A stretch of DNA of 64,000 nt from CADEED01 sp963842515 (GTDB lineage: Bacteria; Pseudomonadota; Gammaproteobacteria; Steroidobacterales; Steroidobacteraceae): positions 310,001 through 374,000 of the forward strand of contig CAWJGO010000002.1 in assembly GCA_963842515.1 (NCBI GenBank), given 5' to 3'. The position numbers and the translations under genes were made by a program. The notes below the pieces were generated by a model. It worked only from the letters and a program-made list of their open reading frames with translations. It was not told where the DNA came from and did no database searches. Positions 7,825 to 14,851 of this stretch are shown here, piece by piece. How positions within the stretch are numbered: position 1 is the stretch's first letter; each line of letters opens with the position of its first letter.

Positions 7825-7944
7825 TCAGGGTCTCTGCAGGAAAGAACGCTCCGCCTTCTTGGCTTTTTTCGCCGCGCGCTTCTCATCGAAGCTCTTGGCG
7901 GCCTTCTTCTTCGTGCTCTTTTTCTGATCCATTCCTTTGCTCAT
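7825..7944 (-). CDS. 39-residue lysine-rich small protein
   Basis: Reading MSKGMDQKKSTKKKAAKSFD and a similar basic remainder, it ends in LQRP before a TGA. Over a third of the residues are lysine or arginine, and the pattern KKAxK repeats, giving a short basic helix. Similar short lysine-rich proteins are annotated as hypothetical in other proteobacteria. A nucleic-acid-binding role is a guess from charge only. It lies between the zinc-ribbon gene and the DUF1428 terminator. Confidence 0.6.
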   Translation of the reverse strand: MSKGMDQKKSTKKKAAKSFDEKRAAKKAKKAERSFLQRP

Positions 7945-7998
7945 GGCTGTCGCTCCAGTGTGAGAAGTGGGGAGACTAGCAGCCCTTGCGTCCGGAGC

Positions 7999-8040
7999 AA
8001 AAAGAAAATCGGCCGGGCGGGATGTCCCCGCCGGCCGATT
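7999..8040 (-). terminator. rho-independent terminator of the DUF1428 gene
   Basis: The stem arms ATCGGCCGG (8008-8016) and CCGGCCGAT (8031-8039) are perfect complements with further GC pairs inside. On the minus strand the hairpin is followed by a T-rich run (TTTTCTTTTTG). It lies about 40 bases after the stop at 8082. Confidence 0.8.
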
Positions 8041-8081
8041 GCCCCATTGCCAACAGTAAGTCGCCGGCTTACTCGCCGACG

Positions 8082-8795
8082 CTACTCATCGATAAGGGTC
8101 GCGAAACCGGCGTAGATCACGCGCTGGCCATCGAAGGGCATCTTGGCGTCTTTCATGCGCGGATCTTCCATCGCCTTCTGCCAACCTTTGTCGCGGGCTT
8201 CTTTGGAAGGCCATTCCACCCACGAGTAGACGATCTTCTCGTCAGGCTTGGCTTTCACCGCGCCCTTGAAATCCGTGACCTTGCCGTCGGGCACGTCGTC
8301 GGACCAGGCATCGACAGTGCGCGTGGCGCCGTACTCCTTGAGAACCGCGGCGTGTTTGTCCGCCACTTCGGTATAGGCAGCTTTGTTCGCGGCGGGAACG
8401 GGAGTCACCATGCCGTCGATGTAACCTGGCTTGGATCCCTTGCCGCTGTCATTGATGGGTGCGAATCCGCCGAAGATCATGCGCTTCCCATCGAAGGGCA
8501 TCTCTGCGCCAAGCGCCTTCATCTGCGGATCGTTCATGATTTTTTCATTGGCCGCATCGCGCGTGGCCTTGTCCGGGTATTCGAGCCACGAGAACACGAT
8601 GGTCTCGTCCGGTGTGGCTTTCACTGCGCCTTTGAAATCCGTGACCTTTCCGTCGGGTACATCGTCGCCCCAGGTTTCCACCTGCCGCGTCGCTCCGAAC
8701 TCCTTGAACATCGCCACCGAATTCGCGGCGTGTTTGCGATACGCCTCTTTGTTCGACGTGGGCACTGCTGCTACAAAACCTTCGATGTAGGACAT
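8082..8795 (-). CDS. tandem DUF1428 (YbaA-like) protein
   Basis: The 237-residue cytosolic protein is an internal duplication of a DUF1428 dimeric ferredoxin-like domain. Copy one (1-about 115) starts YIEGFVAAVP and copy two (about 125-237) starts YIDGMVTPVP. Both contain DDVPDGKVTDFKGAVKA and PFDGxRxIxGF. Usual family members are single-domain proteins of about 120 residues that dimerise, so the fusion probably folds as a covalent dimer. The function of DUF1428 is not established. It is monocistronic with its own terminator. Confidence 0.88.
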   Translation of the reverse strand: MSYIEGFVAAVPTSNKEAYRKHAANSVAMFKEFGATRQVETWGDDVPDGKVTDFKGAVKATPDETIVFSWLEYPDKATRDAANEKIMNDPQMKALGAEMPFDGKRMIFGGFAPINDSGKGSKPGYIDGMVTPVPAANKAAYTEVADKHAAVLKEYGATRTVDAWSDDVPDGKVTDFKGAVKAKPDEKIVYSWVEWPSKEARDKGWQKAMEDPRMKDAKMPFDGQRVIYAGFATLIDE

Positions 8796-8876
8796 AGTGT
8801 CGCTCCTTGGTTGCTTCGTTGGTACGCACCTTTGATAGCGTGCACCTCGTCGCGTTCCATTACCGTAGGAGGATGC

Positions 8877-10538
8877 CTAACTGAGAATGGCGGGTAGATC
8901 GAGCCCGCGTTGCCGAGCAGTGTCGAGCGCAATGTCATAGCCCGCGTCCGCGTGGCGCATGACGCCGCTCGCCGGATCGTTCCACAACACGCGCGCAATG
9001 CGTTTGGCCGCAGCGGGCGTGCCGTCGCAAACAATGACGACACCCGCGTGCTGCGAAAATCCCATGCCGACTCCGCCGCCATGATGGATGGACACCCACG
9101 TGGCACCCGAGGCGGTATTCAACAGCGCGTTGAGCAGCGGCCAATCGGAGACGGCGTCGCTGCCGTCCTTCATTCCTTCGGTTTCCCTATTTGGGGACGC
9201 GACCGAGCCCGAGTCCAGGTGATCGCGGCCGATGACCACCGGCGCGCGAAGCTCCCCGCTCGCCACCATCTCGTTGAATGCCAGTCCGAGCCGGTGCCGG
9301 TCGCCGAGCCCAACCCAACAGATGCGCGCCGGCAAGCCCTGGAACTTGATGCGCTCGCTGGCCATGTCGAGCCAGTGATGCAGGTGTTTGTCTTCCGGCA
9401 GCAGTTCTTTGACCTTCGCGTCGGTGCGGGCGATGTCCTGCGGATCGCCCGACAGGGCCACCCAGCGAAACGGCCCTACGCCACGGCAGAACAACGGGCG
9501 GATATAGGCCGGTACGAAGCCCGGAAAATCGAAGGCGTTTTTCACGCCTTCTTCCAGCGCCATCTGCCGGATGTTGTTGCCGTAGTCGACCGTCGGCACG
9601 CCAGCCTTCTGAAAGTCGAGCATGCAGCGTACGTGGACGGCCATCGAGGCTTTGGCCGCCGCACTCACCGCGGCGGGATCCGTCGTGCGCGTGTCCATCC
9701 ACTTTTCGATCGACCATCCGATCGGTAGATAGCCGTTGAGCGGATCGTGAGCCGAGGTCTGATCGGTGAGCAGGTCCGGACGGACGCCGCGCTGGTACAG
9801 CGCCGGCAGTATTTCCGCCGCATTACCGAGCAGCCCGACGGAAATCGGCCGTTGGCCGGCGCCTTCGATGAGTGACAGCGCCTCGTCGATGTTGTCGGTG
9901 GCGTGATCCAGGTAACCGGATTTCCGCCGCATCTCGATGCGCGATCGCTGGCACTCGATGGCGAGGCAGGATGCGCCTGCCATCACCGCCGCCAGCGGCT
10001 GCGCGCCGCCCATGCCGCCTAAGCCCGCGGTGAGCAGCCAGCGGCCGGCGAGGCTGCCGCCGTAGTGCTGCCGGCCCATTTCGACGAAAGTTTCGTAGGT
10101 GCCCTGCACGATGCCTTGCGACCCGATGTAGATCCACGAGCCCGCCGTCATCTGCCCGTACATCATGAGGCCCTTGCGGTCGAGCTCATTGAAGATTTCC
10201 CAGGTGCTCCACCGCGGCACCAGGTTGGAGTTGGCTAACAACACGCGCGGCGCATCGACGTGGGTCGTGAACACACCGACGGGCTTGCCGGACTGGATGA
10301 GCAGCGTCTGGTCCGCCTCGAGACGTCTGAGGGTGGCGACGATGCAATCGAAGCTTTGCCAGTCGCGTGCCGCGCGGCCGATGCCGCCGTACACGACGAG
10401 CTCTTCCGGCCGCTCGGCCACCGCCGGATCGAGATTGTTCATGAGCATGCGCAACGGCGCTTCGGTGAGCCAGCTGCGCGCGGTCAGTGTCGTGCCCGTC
10501 GCGGCGCGAATCGTGCGCGTGGGGTCGGTGCGGGTCAT
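8877..10538 (-). CDS. hutU: urocanate hydratase
   Basis: The 553-residue cytosolic enzyme converts urocanate to 4-imidazolone-5-propionate using tightly bound NAD+ as electrophile. The conserved segments AGLGGMGGAQPLA (nucleotide binding), YGNNIRQMA and VSIHHGGGVGMGFSQHAGVV are intact, and the length matches the family. It is the last gene of hutI-hutG-hutU and overlaps hutG by four bases (ATGA), so it is translated with it. Histidine ammonia-lyase (hutH), which supplies its substrate, is not within the window. Confidence 0.97.
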   Translation of the reverse strand: MTRTDPTRTIRAATGTTLTARSWLTEAPLRMLMNNLDPAVAERPEELVVYGGIGRAARDWQSFDCIVATLRRLEADQTLLIQSGKPVGVFTTHVDAPRVLLANSNLVPRWSTWEIFNELDRKGLMMYGQMTAGSWIYIGSQGIVQGTYETFVEMGRQHYGGSLAGRWLLTAGLGGMGGAQPLAAVMAGASCLAIECQRSRIEMRRKSGYLDHATDNIDEALSLIEGAGQRPISVGLLGNAAEILPALYQRGVRPDLLTDQTSAHDPLNGYLPIGWSIEKWMDTRTTDPAAVSAAAKASMAVHVRCMLDFQKAGVPTVDYGNNIRQMALEEGVKNAFDFPGFVPAYIRPLFCRGVGPFRWVALSGDPQDIARTDAKVKELLPEDKHLHHWLDMASERIKFQGLPARICWVGLGDRHRLGLAFNEMVASGELRAPVVIGRDHLDSGSVASPNRETEGMKDGSDAVSDWPLLNALLNTASGATWVSIHHGGGVGMGFSQHAGVVIVCDGTPAAAKRIARVLWNDPASGVMRHADAGYDIALDTARQRGLDLPAILS

Positions 10539-11374
10539 GTGGGTCTTCCCGTGGCGAATTTGACGCAGGCATCGAGAATGTCGCGCAGCGCCACGCGAAG
10601 AGTGGCCGCGTGCGCATCTTCGAGCGGGGCGGGCCAGTTGGCCTCGTGCAGTTCCGCTTCGGGCTCGTACAAGTAGCCGCGCATGGCGAGCTCCATCTGC
10701 AGGGCGTGGATACCTTTTTCCGGCTCGCCGTAGTGGCGAGTGATCCAGCCACCGCGGAAGCGCCCGTTGGTGATGCTGGTGAACGAGGATGCCGCGCAGA
10801 TTCTCTCGAGCGCCGCGGTGAGCGTCGCATCACAGCTGGCGCCATTGTTCGTGCCGATGTTGAACTGCGGCAACTCGCCCTCGAACAACCGCGCCACCTT
10901 CGAGCGAATGGCATGTGCGTCATACAGCACGACCTGCCCGTGAAGATTCCGCACGCGTTCGAGCTCGGCCGCCAGCGAATCATGGTACGGATCGAAATAT
11001 TGTTCGCGACGGCGCGCGATTTCAGCCGCGCCGGGTTCGGCCCCAGGTTTGTAGAGCCGCTCGCCATCGAAGGTGTCGAGCGGGCACAACGAAGTGGTGG
11101 CCTGGCCTGGATAAAGAGTGGCGCCGGACGGATCGCGGTTCACGTCGATGACGCTGCGCGACAGCGAGGTGCGAATCGTGGTCGCGCCCATCTCGTGCGC
11201 GAAGTCATAGAGCACGTCCACCCAATAGTCGGCGTCTTTGCGCGCCAGCCACGGCGAGGCGAGTGTCGCTTCGATATCGGGCGGAATCTCGATACCGGTA
11301 TGCGGGAAACTCACCACCAGAGGCGCGTTGCCGTGATGCAGCGCCAGCCAATCGTGGTGGGCACGTGCCGTCAT
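10535..11374 (-). CDS. hutG: N-formylglutamate deformylase
   Basis: The 279-residue zinc hydrolase of the formylglutamate amidohydrolase family releases formate and glutamate in the last step of the HutF branch. It shows PLVVSFPHTGIEIPP near the N-terminus, the VIDVNRDPSGATLYPG block and VVLYDAHAIRSKVARLFEG. I chose the start at 11374 because its ATG overlaps the hutI stop; a slightly longer start is possible. It is four bases overlapped on both sides, in the middle of the operon. With hutF nearby, the pathway is the five-step type that goes through N-formylglutamate. Confidence 0.95.
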   Translation of the reverse strand: MTARAHHDWLALHHGNAPLVVSFPHTGIEIPPDIEATLASPWLARKDADYWVDVLYDFAHEMGATTIRTSLSRSVIDVNRDPSGATLYPGQATTSLCPLDTFDGERLYKPGAEPGAAEIARRREQYFDPYHDSLAAELERVRNLHGQVVLYDAHAIRSKVARLFEGELPQFNIGTNNGASCDATLTAALERICAASSFTSITNGRFRGGWITRHYGEPEKGIHALQMELAMRGYLYEPEAELHEANWPAPLEDAHAATLRVALRDILDACVKFATGRPT

Positions 11375-12576
11375 GCGCCTCTCCACACGCGAGCGGCCAG
11401 CGGACTACGGCCGATTGCATACACCAGCTCCGCCGGACGCTCGACGTCCCAGATGGCGAGGTCACATTGTTTACCGGCTTCCAGACTGCCAATGCTGTCG
11501 GACATTCCGAGCGCCTGCGCCGCGGCGCGCGTCACGCCGATGAGACATTCGTCGACTGTCATGCGAAAGAGTGTAGCCGCCATGTTCATGATGAGCAGCA
11601 GCGAGGTGATCGGCGAGGTTCCCGGGTTGCAATCCGTCGCCAGCGCCATCGGCACGCGATGGCCGCGAAGCAAACCGATGGGCGGCAGTCGCGTCTCCCG
11701 CAAGAAATAAAATGCGCCCGGCAGCAGCACGGCCGCGGTGCCTGTCCGGGCCATCGCCCGCACCCCGGACTCATCGGTGTACTCGAGATGATCCGCCGAT
11801 AACGCGCGAAACTCCGCGGCGAGCTCCGCACCCTGCATGTCGGACAGCTGTTCGGCGTGCAACTTCACGCGCAGACCCTGACGCGTCGCCGCCTCGAGCA
11901 CACGTCTGGTCTGCTCGCGTGAAAAACCTATCTTCTCGCAGAACGCGTCGACCGCATCGACCAGGCCCTCGCGGACCAGCGCGGGCAACATCGTCTCGCA
12001 CACCTCGGCGATGTAGTCGTCGGCGCGCGCGGAAAACTCCATCGGCAATGCGTGCGCGCCGAGGAAGGTCGCGCGCACGGTGATGCGGCGTTCGTTTGCG
12101 AGTTGTCGCGCGGCGCGCAGTTGCTTGCGCTCATGCTCGAGCGCAAGACCATAGCCAGACTTGATCTCGATGGTCGTAACGCCTTCGGCCAGCAGCGCAT
12201 CCAGGCGCGGCAGGGACTCAGCGACGAGCTGTGTCTCGCTCGCCGCACGCGTGGCGGTCACCGTGGACAGGATGCCGCCGCCCCGGCGGGCGATGTCTTC
12301 GTAAGAGACACCATTGAGGCGTTGCTCGAACTCATGCGCGCGACTGCCGGCGTATACCAGGTGGGTGTGACAGTCGATGAAACCCGGCGTGATCAGCCGC
12401 CCCTGGCAATCGACGTCATGGGCCGCTTCGAACGCCGGCGCTTCGCGCTCTGGCCCGGCATAGGCAATACGTCCATCGTGCGAGGCGATGAGGCCGCGCT
12501 CGACGATACCGAGTCCTGGCCGGTCGGGCGCCAGCGTCGCAAGGTGAGCGTTTCGCCAGATGCGGTCACAGTGCAT
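11371..12576 (-). CDS. hutI: imidazolonepropionase
   Basis: A 401-residue metal-dependent amidohydrolase that opens imidazolonepropionate to N-formimino-glutamate. The metal ligands are in PGFIDCHTHLVYAG. The family blocks VKLHAEQLSD and ALATDCNPGTSP are present. It is the first gene of the leftward hut operon. Upstream, 12577-12719 separates it from divergent hutF and must carry both promoters; no HutC-like operator was recognised there. Confidence 0.96.
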   Translation of the reverse strand: MHCDRIWRNAHLATLAPDRPGLGIVERGLIASHDGRIAYAGPEREAPAFEAAHDVDCQGRLITPGFIDCHTHLVYAGSRAHEFEQRLNGVSYEDIARRGGGILSTVTATRAASETQLVAESLPRLDALLAEGVTTIEIKSGYGLALEHERKQLRAARQLANERRITVRATFLGAHALPMEFSARADDYIAEVCETMLPALVREGLVDAVDAFCEKIGFSREQTRRVLEAATRQGLRVKLHAEQLSDMQGAELAAEFRALSADHLEYTDESGVRAMARTGTAAVLLPGAFYFLRETRLPPIGLLRGHRVPMALATDCNPGTSPITSLLLIMNMAATLFRMTVDECLIGVTRAAAQALGMSDSIGSLEAGKQCDLAIWDVERPAELVYAIGRSPLAARVWRGA

Positions 12577-12719
12577 GGCGGCACCTTATAGATGAGTCGT
12601 TCGGGCCGCCAGGGGACGAAGGGTTGCGGGATCCGCATATACTGCGGCAGCCGCAGGAACCGAGCCGGCGATGAAAATTCTTGTCTACAGCCGCAACCAC
12701 TTCAAGCGCAGAAAATAGC

Positions 12720-14087
12720 GTGGCCCTGTTCTTCGAATCCGCGATGCTGCCGCAAGGCTGGGCGGAAAACGTGCGCGTCGAAATCGCCGGCGGGCGGTTC
12801 ACGAATGTCGAACGCGACGCGCCGCCGCAACGTGGTGACGAGAAAATTCATGTGGCACTGCCCGGTCTTTGCAACGTGCACAGCCACGGCTTTCAGCGCG
12901 GCATGGCGGGGCTCACCGAATTCCGCGGTCCCGCGGCGGACAACTTCTGGAGCTGGCGTACGCTCATGTACCGCTTCGTGGCGCGCATGGTCCCTGAAGA
13001 CCTCGAAGCCATCACCGCGCAGGCCTACGCCGAGATGCTCGAAGGCGGCTTCACGCGCGTGGGCGAGTTTCACTACGTGCATCACGACCCGGCTGGCAAA
13101 CCCTATGCGAATCCGGCCGAGACCGGCGCCCGCGTGGTGGCGGCGGCGATGCGGACCGGCATCGCCCTCACGCTGCTGCCGGTGTTTTATGCGCATGGCG
13201 GATTCGGCGGCGCTCCGCCGGCAGAAGGTCAGGCACGGTTCGTGAGCAGCATGGATGGTTATGCGCGGTTGTTAGACGCGAGCCGCAACTTGTGCGCATC
13301 GCTGCCCGATGCGCTCATTGGCGTGGCGCCGCATTCGTTGCGCGCCGTCACGTCCGACGAGCTGGCGCAGGTAGTGGCGCTCTCCGGCCGGGGTCCGGTC
13401 CACATCCATGCCGCCGAGCAGAGCGGAGAAGTGGAGCAGTGCCTCGCCTGGTCCGGAGCGCGCCCGGTGCAGTGGTTGCTCGACCACGCCGCCGTGGACC
13501 CGCACTGGTGCCTGGTGCACGCCACGCACATGACGCCGGACGAGACCGCGCGGCTGGCCAAGAGCGGTGCGGTGGCCGGATTGTGTCCGATCACCGAAGC
13601 CAATCTTGGTGATGGCATTTTTCCCGCCAGCGATTTTCTCGCCGCCGCCGGTGCCTTCGGCATCGGCACCGATTCGAATGTATCCATTGCGGCAGGTGAA
13701 GAACTCAGGCAGCTCGAGTACAGCCAGCGTTTACGCGACCGGGCGCGCAACGTGATCGGTGCCGGGAATGTGCGATCCACCGGCCGGGTGCTGTTCGAGA
13801 GCGCGGTTATCGGCGGAGCGCAGGCCTTGGGCCTGCGCTCCGAGGTCGTGGGTATTGCGCCGGGCGCGGCGGCCGATTTCTTTTCGCTGGACACCGACGC
13901 TGCGGCACTGGCGAGCCGCGTCGGCGACGCGCTGCTCGACAGCTACATTGTTGCCGGTGGGCGGGGGTGCATCGATGGCGTGTGGCGGGCGGGCCGTCAG
14001 GTGGTGTTCCGCGGCCGGCATCAAGCACGCGATGAAATTTCGGCGGCGTACCGTGCCACGCTGGCGCGCCTGCTCGACCGCGGCTAA
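12720..14087 (+). CDS. hutF: formimidoylglutamate deiminase
   Basis: The roughly 455-residue amidohydrolase removes ammonia from N-formimino-glutamate to give N-formylglutamate, the HutG substrate. Metal-binding LCNVHSHGFQRGMAGL lies near the N-terminus, and HIHAAEQSGEVEQC, LVHATHMTPDE and FGIGTDSNVSI follow. The start is uncertain: the GTG at 12720 aligns with the usual family N-terminus, while a TTG at 12681 would add 13 unlikely residues. Neither has a clear ribosome site. It is divergent from hutI and completes the pathway, apart from hutH and a regulator. Confidence 0.93.
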   Translation: MALFFESAMLPQGWAENVRVEIAGGRFTNVERDAPPQRGDEKIHVALPGLCNVHSHGFQRGMAGLTEFRGPAADNFWSWRTLMYRFVARMVPEDLEAITAQAYAEMLEGGFTRVGEFHYVHHDPAGKPYANPAETGARVVAAAMRTGIALTLLPVFYAHGGFGGAPPAEGQARFVSSMDGYARLLDASRNLCASLPDALIGVAPHSLRAVTSDELAQVVALSGRGPVHIHAAEQSGEVEQCLAWSGARPVQWLLDHAAVDPHWCLVHATHMTPDETARLAKSGAVAGLCPITEANLGDGIFPASDFLAAAGAFGIGTDSNVSIAAGEELRQLEYSQRLRDRARNVIGAGNVRSTGRVLFESAVIGGAQALGLRSEVVGIAPGAAADFFSLDTDAAALASRVGDALLDSYIVAGGRGCIDGVWRAGRQVVFRGRHQARDEISAAYRATLARLLDRG

Positions 14088-14299
14088 CTAGCGCGTCGCA
14101 GCGGCGCTTCTGCGAGTAACCCTGAGTTCGGGCGGCGCGGTGGGCATGCAAGAATGCGATGCGCTTCACCGCAATTTTGCGGCCCAGCAACGAACGTCGG
14201 GAAGCCTGTGAAATCACGCTGCTGCATGACCGCCACCCCGGAGTATCGTCGAGCGATCTCGCGTAGCGAATGTGGGCGCCAAATGTGCGGACGGGTGCG

Positions 14300-14851
14300 A
14301 TGCCAGTGCTGAATCGTTGTCGCGCGCTCGTGGTCGCGGTGCTGCTCGTGCCATACCTGGCAATCGCTGCGCCCAGCGAATACCAGGTCAAGGCGGTCTT
14401 TCTCTTCAATTTTTCCAGGTTCGTCGAGTGGCCGGCTGCCGCCTTTCCGAATGCCAGCGCGCCTCTGGTGATGTGCATATTCGGCCACGATCCCTTCGGC
14501 GCCGACCTCGACGAGGTGGTGAAGGGGGAAGTTGTCAACGGGCGCTCGCTCGTCATCCGGCGCGTGCAGGAGGCGGCGGAGGCCTCCGAGTGCCACGTCC
14601 TGTTCGTCGACAAATCGGAAGACCGGCGTCTCGGTGAAGCGCTCTCCGCGGTCGATCACCGCAGCACGCTCACGGTGAGCGACGTGCCAGGTCCGGCACA
14701 GCGCGGCGTGATGATCCGCCTGGTGACGGAGCAGGGCCGCATCCGCTTGCGCATCAATGTGGAATCCGCACGCGCCGCCAATCTCACCATCAGCTCGAAC
14801 CTGTTGCGCTCGGCCGAGATCGTTGCGCAAGCCGCCAATGGGGGCAGGTGA
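14300..14851 (+). CDS. YfiR-like periplasmic protein (DUF4154)
   Basis: A 183-residue exported protein with a signal peptide (about 1-22). It carries the DUF4154 core, starting YQVKAVFLFNFSRFVEWP, then FGHDPFG and later VMIRLVTEQGRIRLRINVES. Pseudomonas YfiR is a periplasmic repressor of the CHASE8-containing diguanylate cyclase YfiN. Here the stop overlaps the start of a hybrid kinase (GTGA, 14848-14851), so the likely partner is that kinase's periplasmic domain. That pairing is an inference from gene coupling. Confidence 0.85.
   Translation: MPVLNRCRALVVAVLLVPYLAIAAPSEYQVKAVFLFNFSRFVEWPAAAFPNASAPLVMCIFGHDPFGADLDEVVKGEVVNGRSLVIRRVQEAAEASECHVLFVDKSEDRRLGEALSAVDHRSTLTVSDVPGPAQRGVMIRLVTEQGRIRLRINVESARAANLTISSNLLRSAEIVAQAANGGR

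Noticed and set aside
8796..8876. Possible promoter of the DUF1428 gene as a conserved regulatory site
   Set aside because: The stretch between hutU and the DUF1428 start has no inverted repeat or clear promoter boxes that I could support.
10487..11710. Open frame on the plus strand across hutG and hutI
   Set aside because: hutG and hutI are firm on the minus strand. The plus frame spans two genes and lacks any recognisable domain.
12681..12719. Longer hutF start at a TTG
   Set aside because: The 13 extra residues (Ser/Thr/Ala-rich) do not fit the family N-terminus, which matches from the GTG at 12720. The start remains uncertain.
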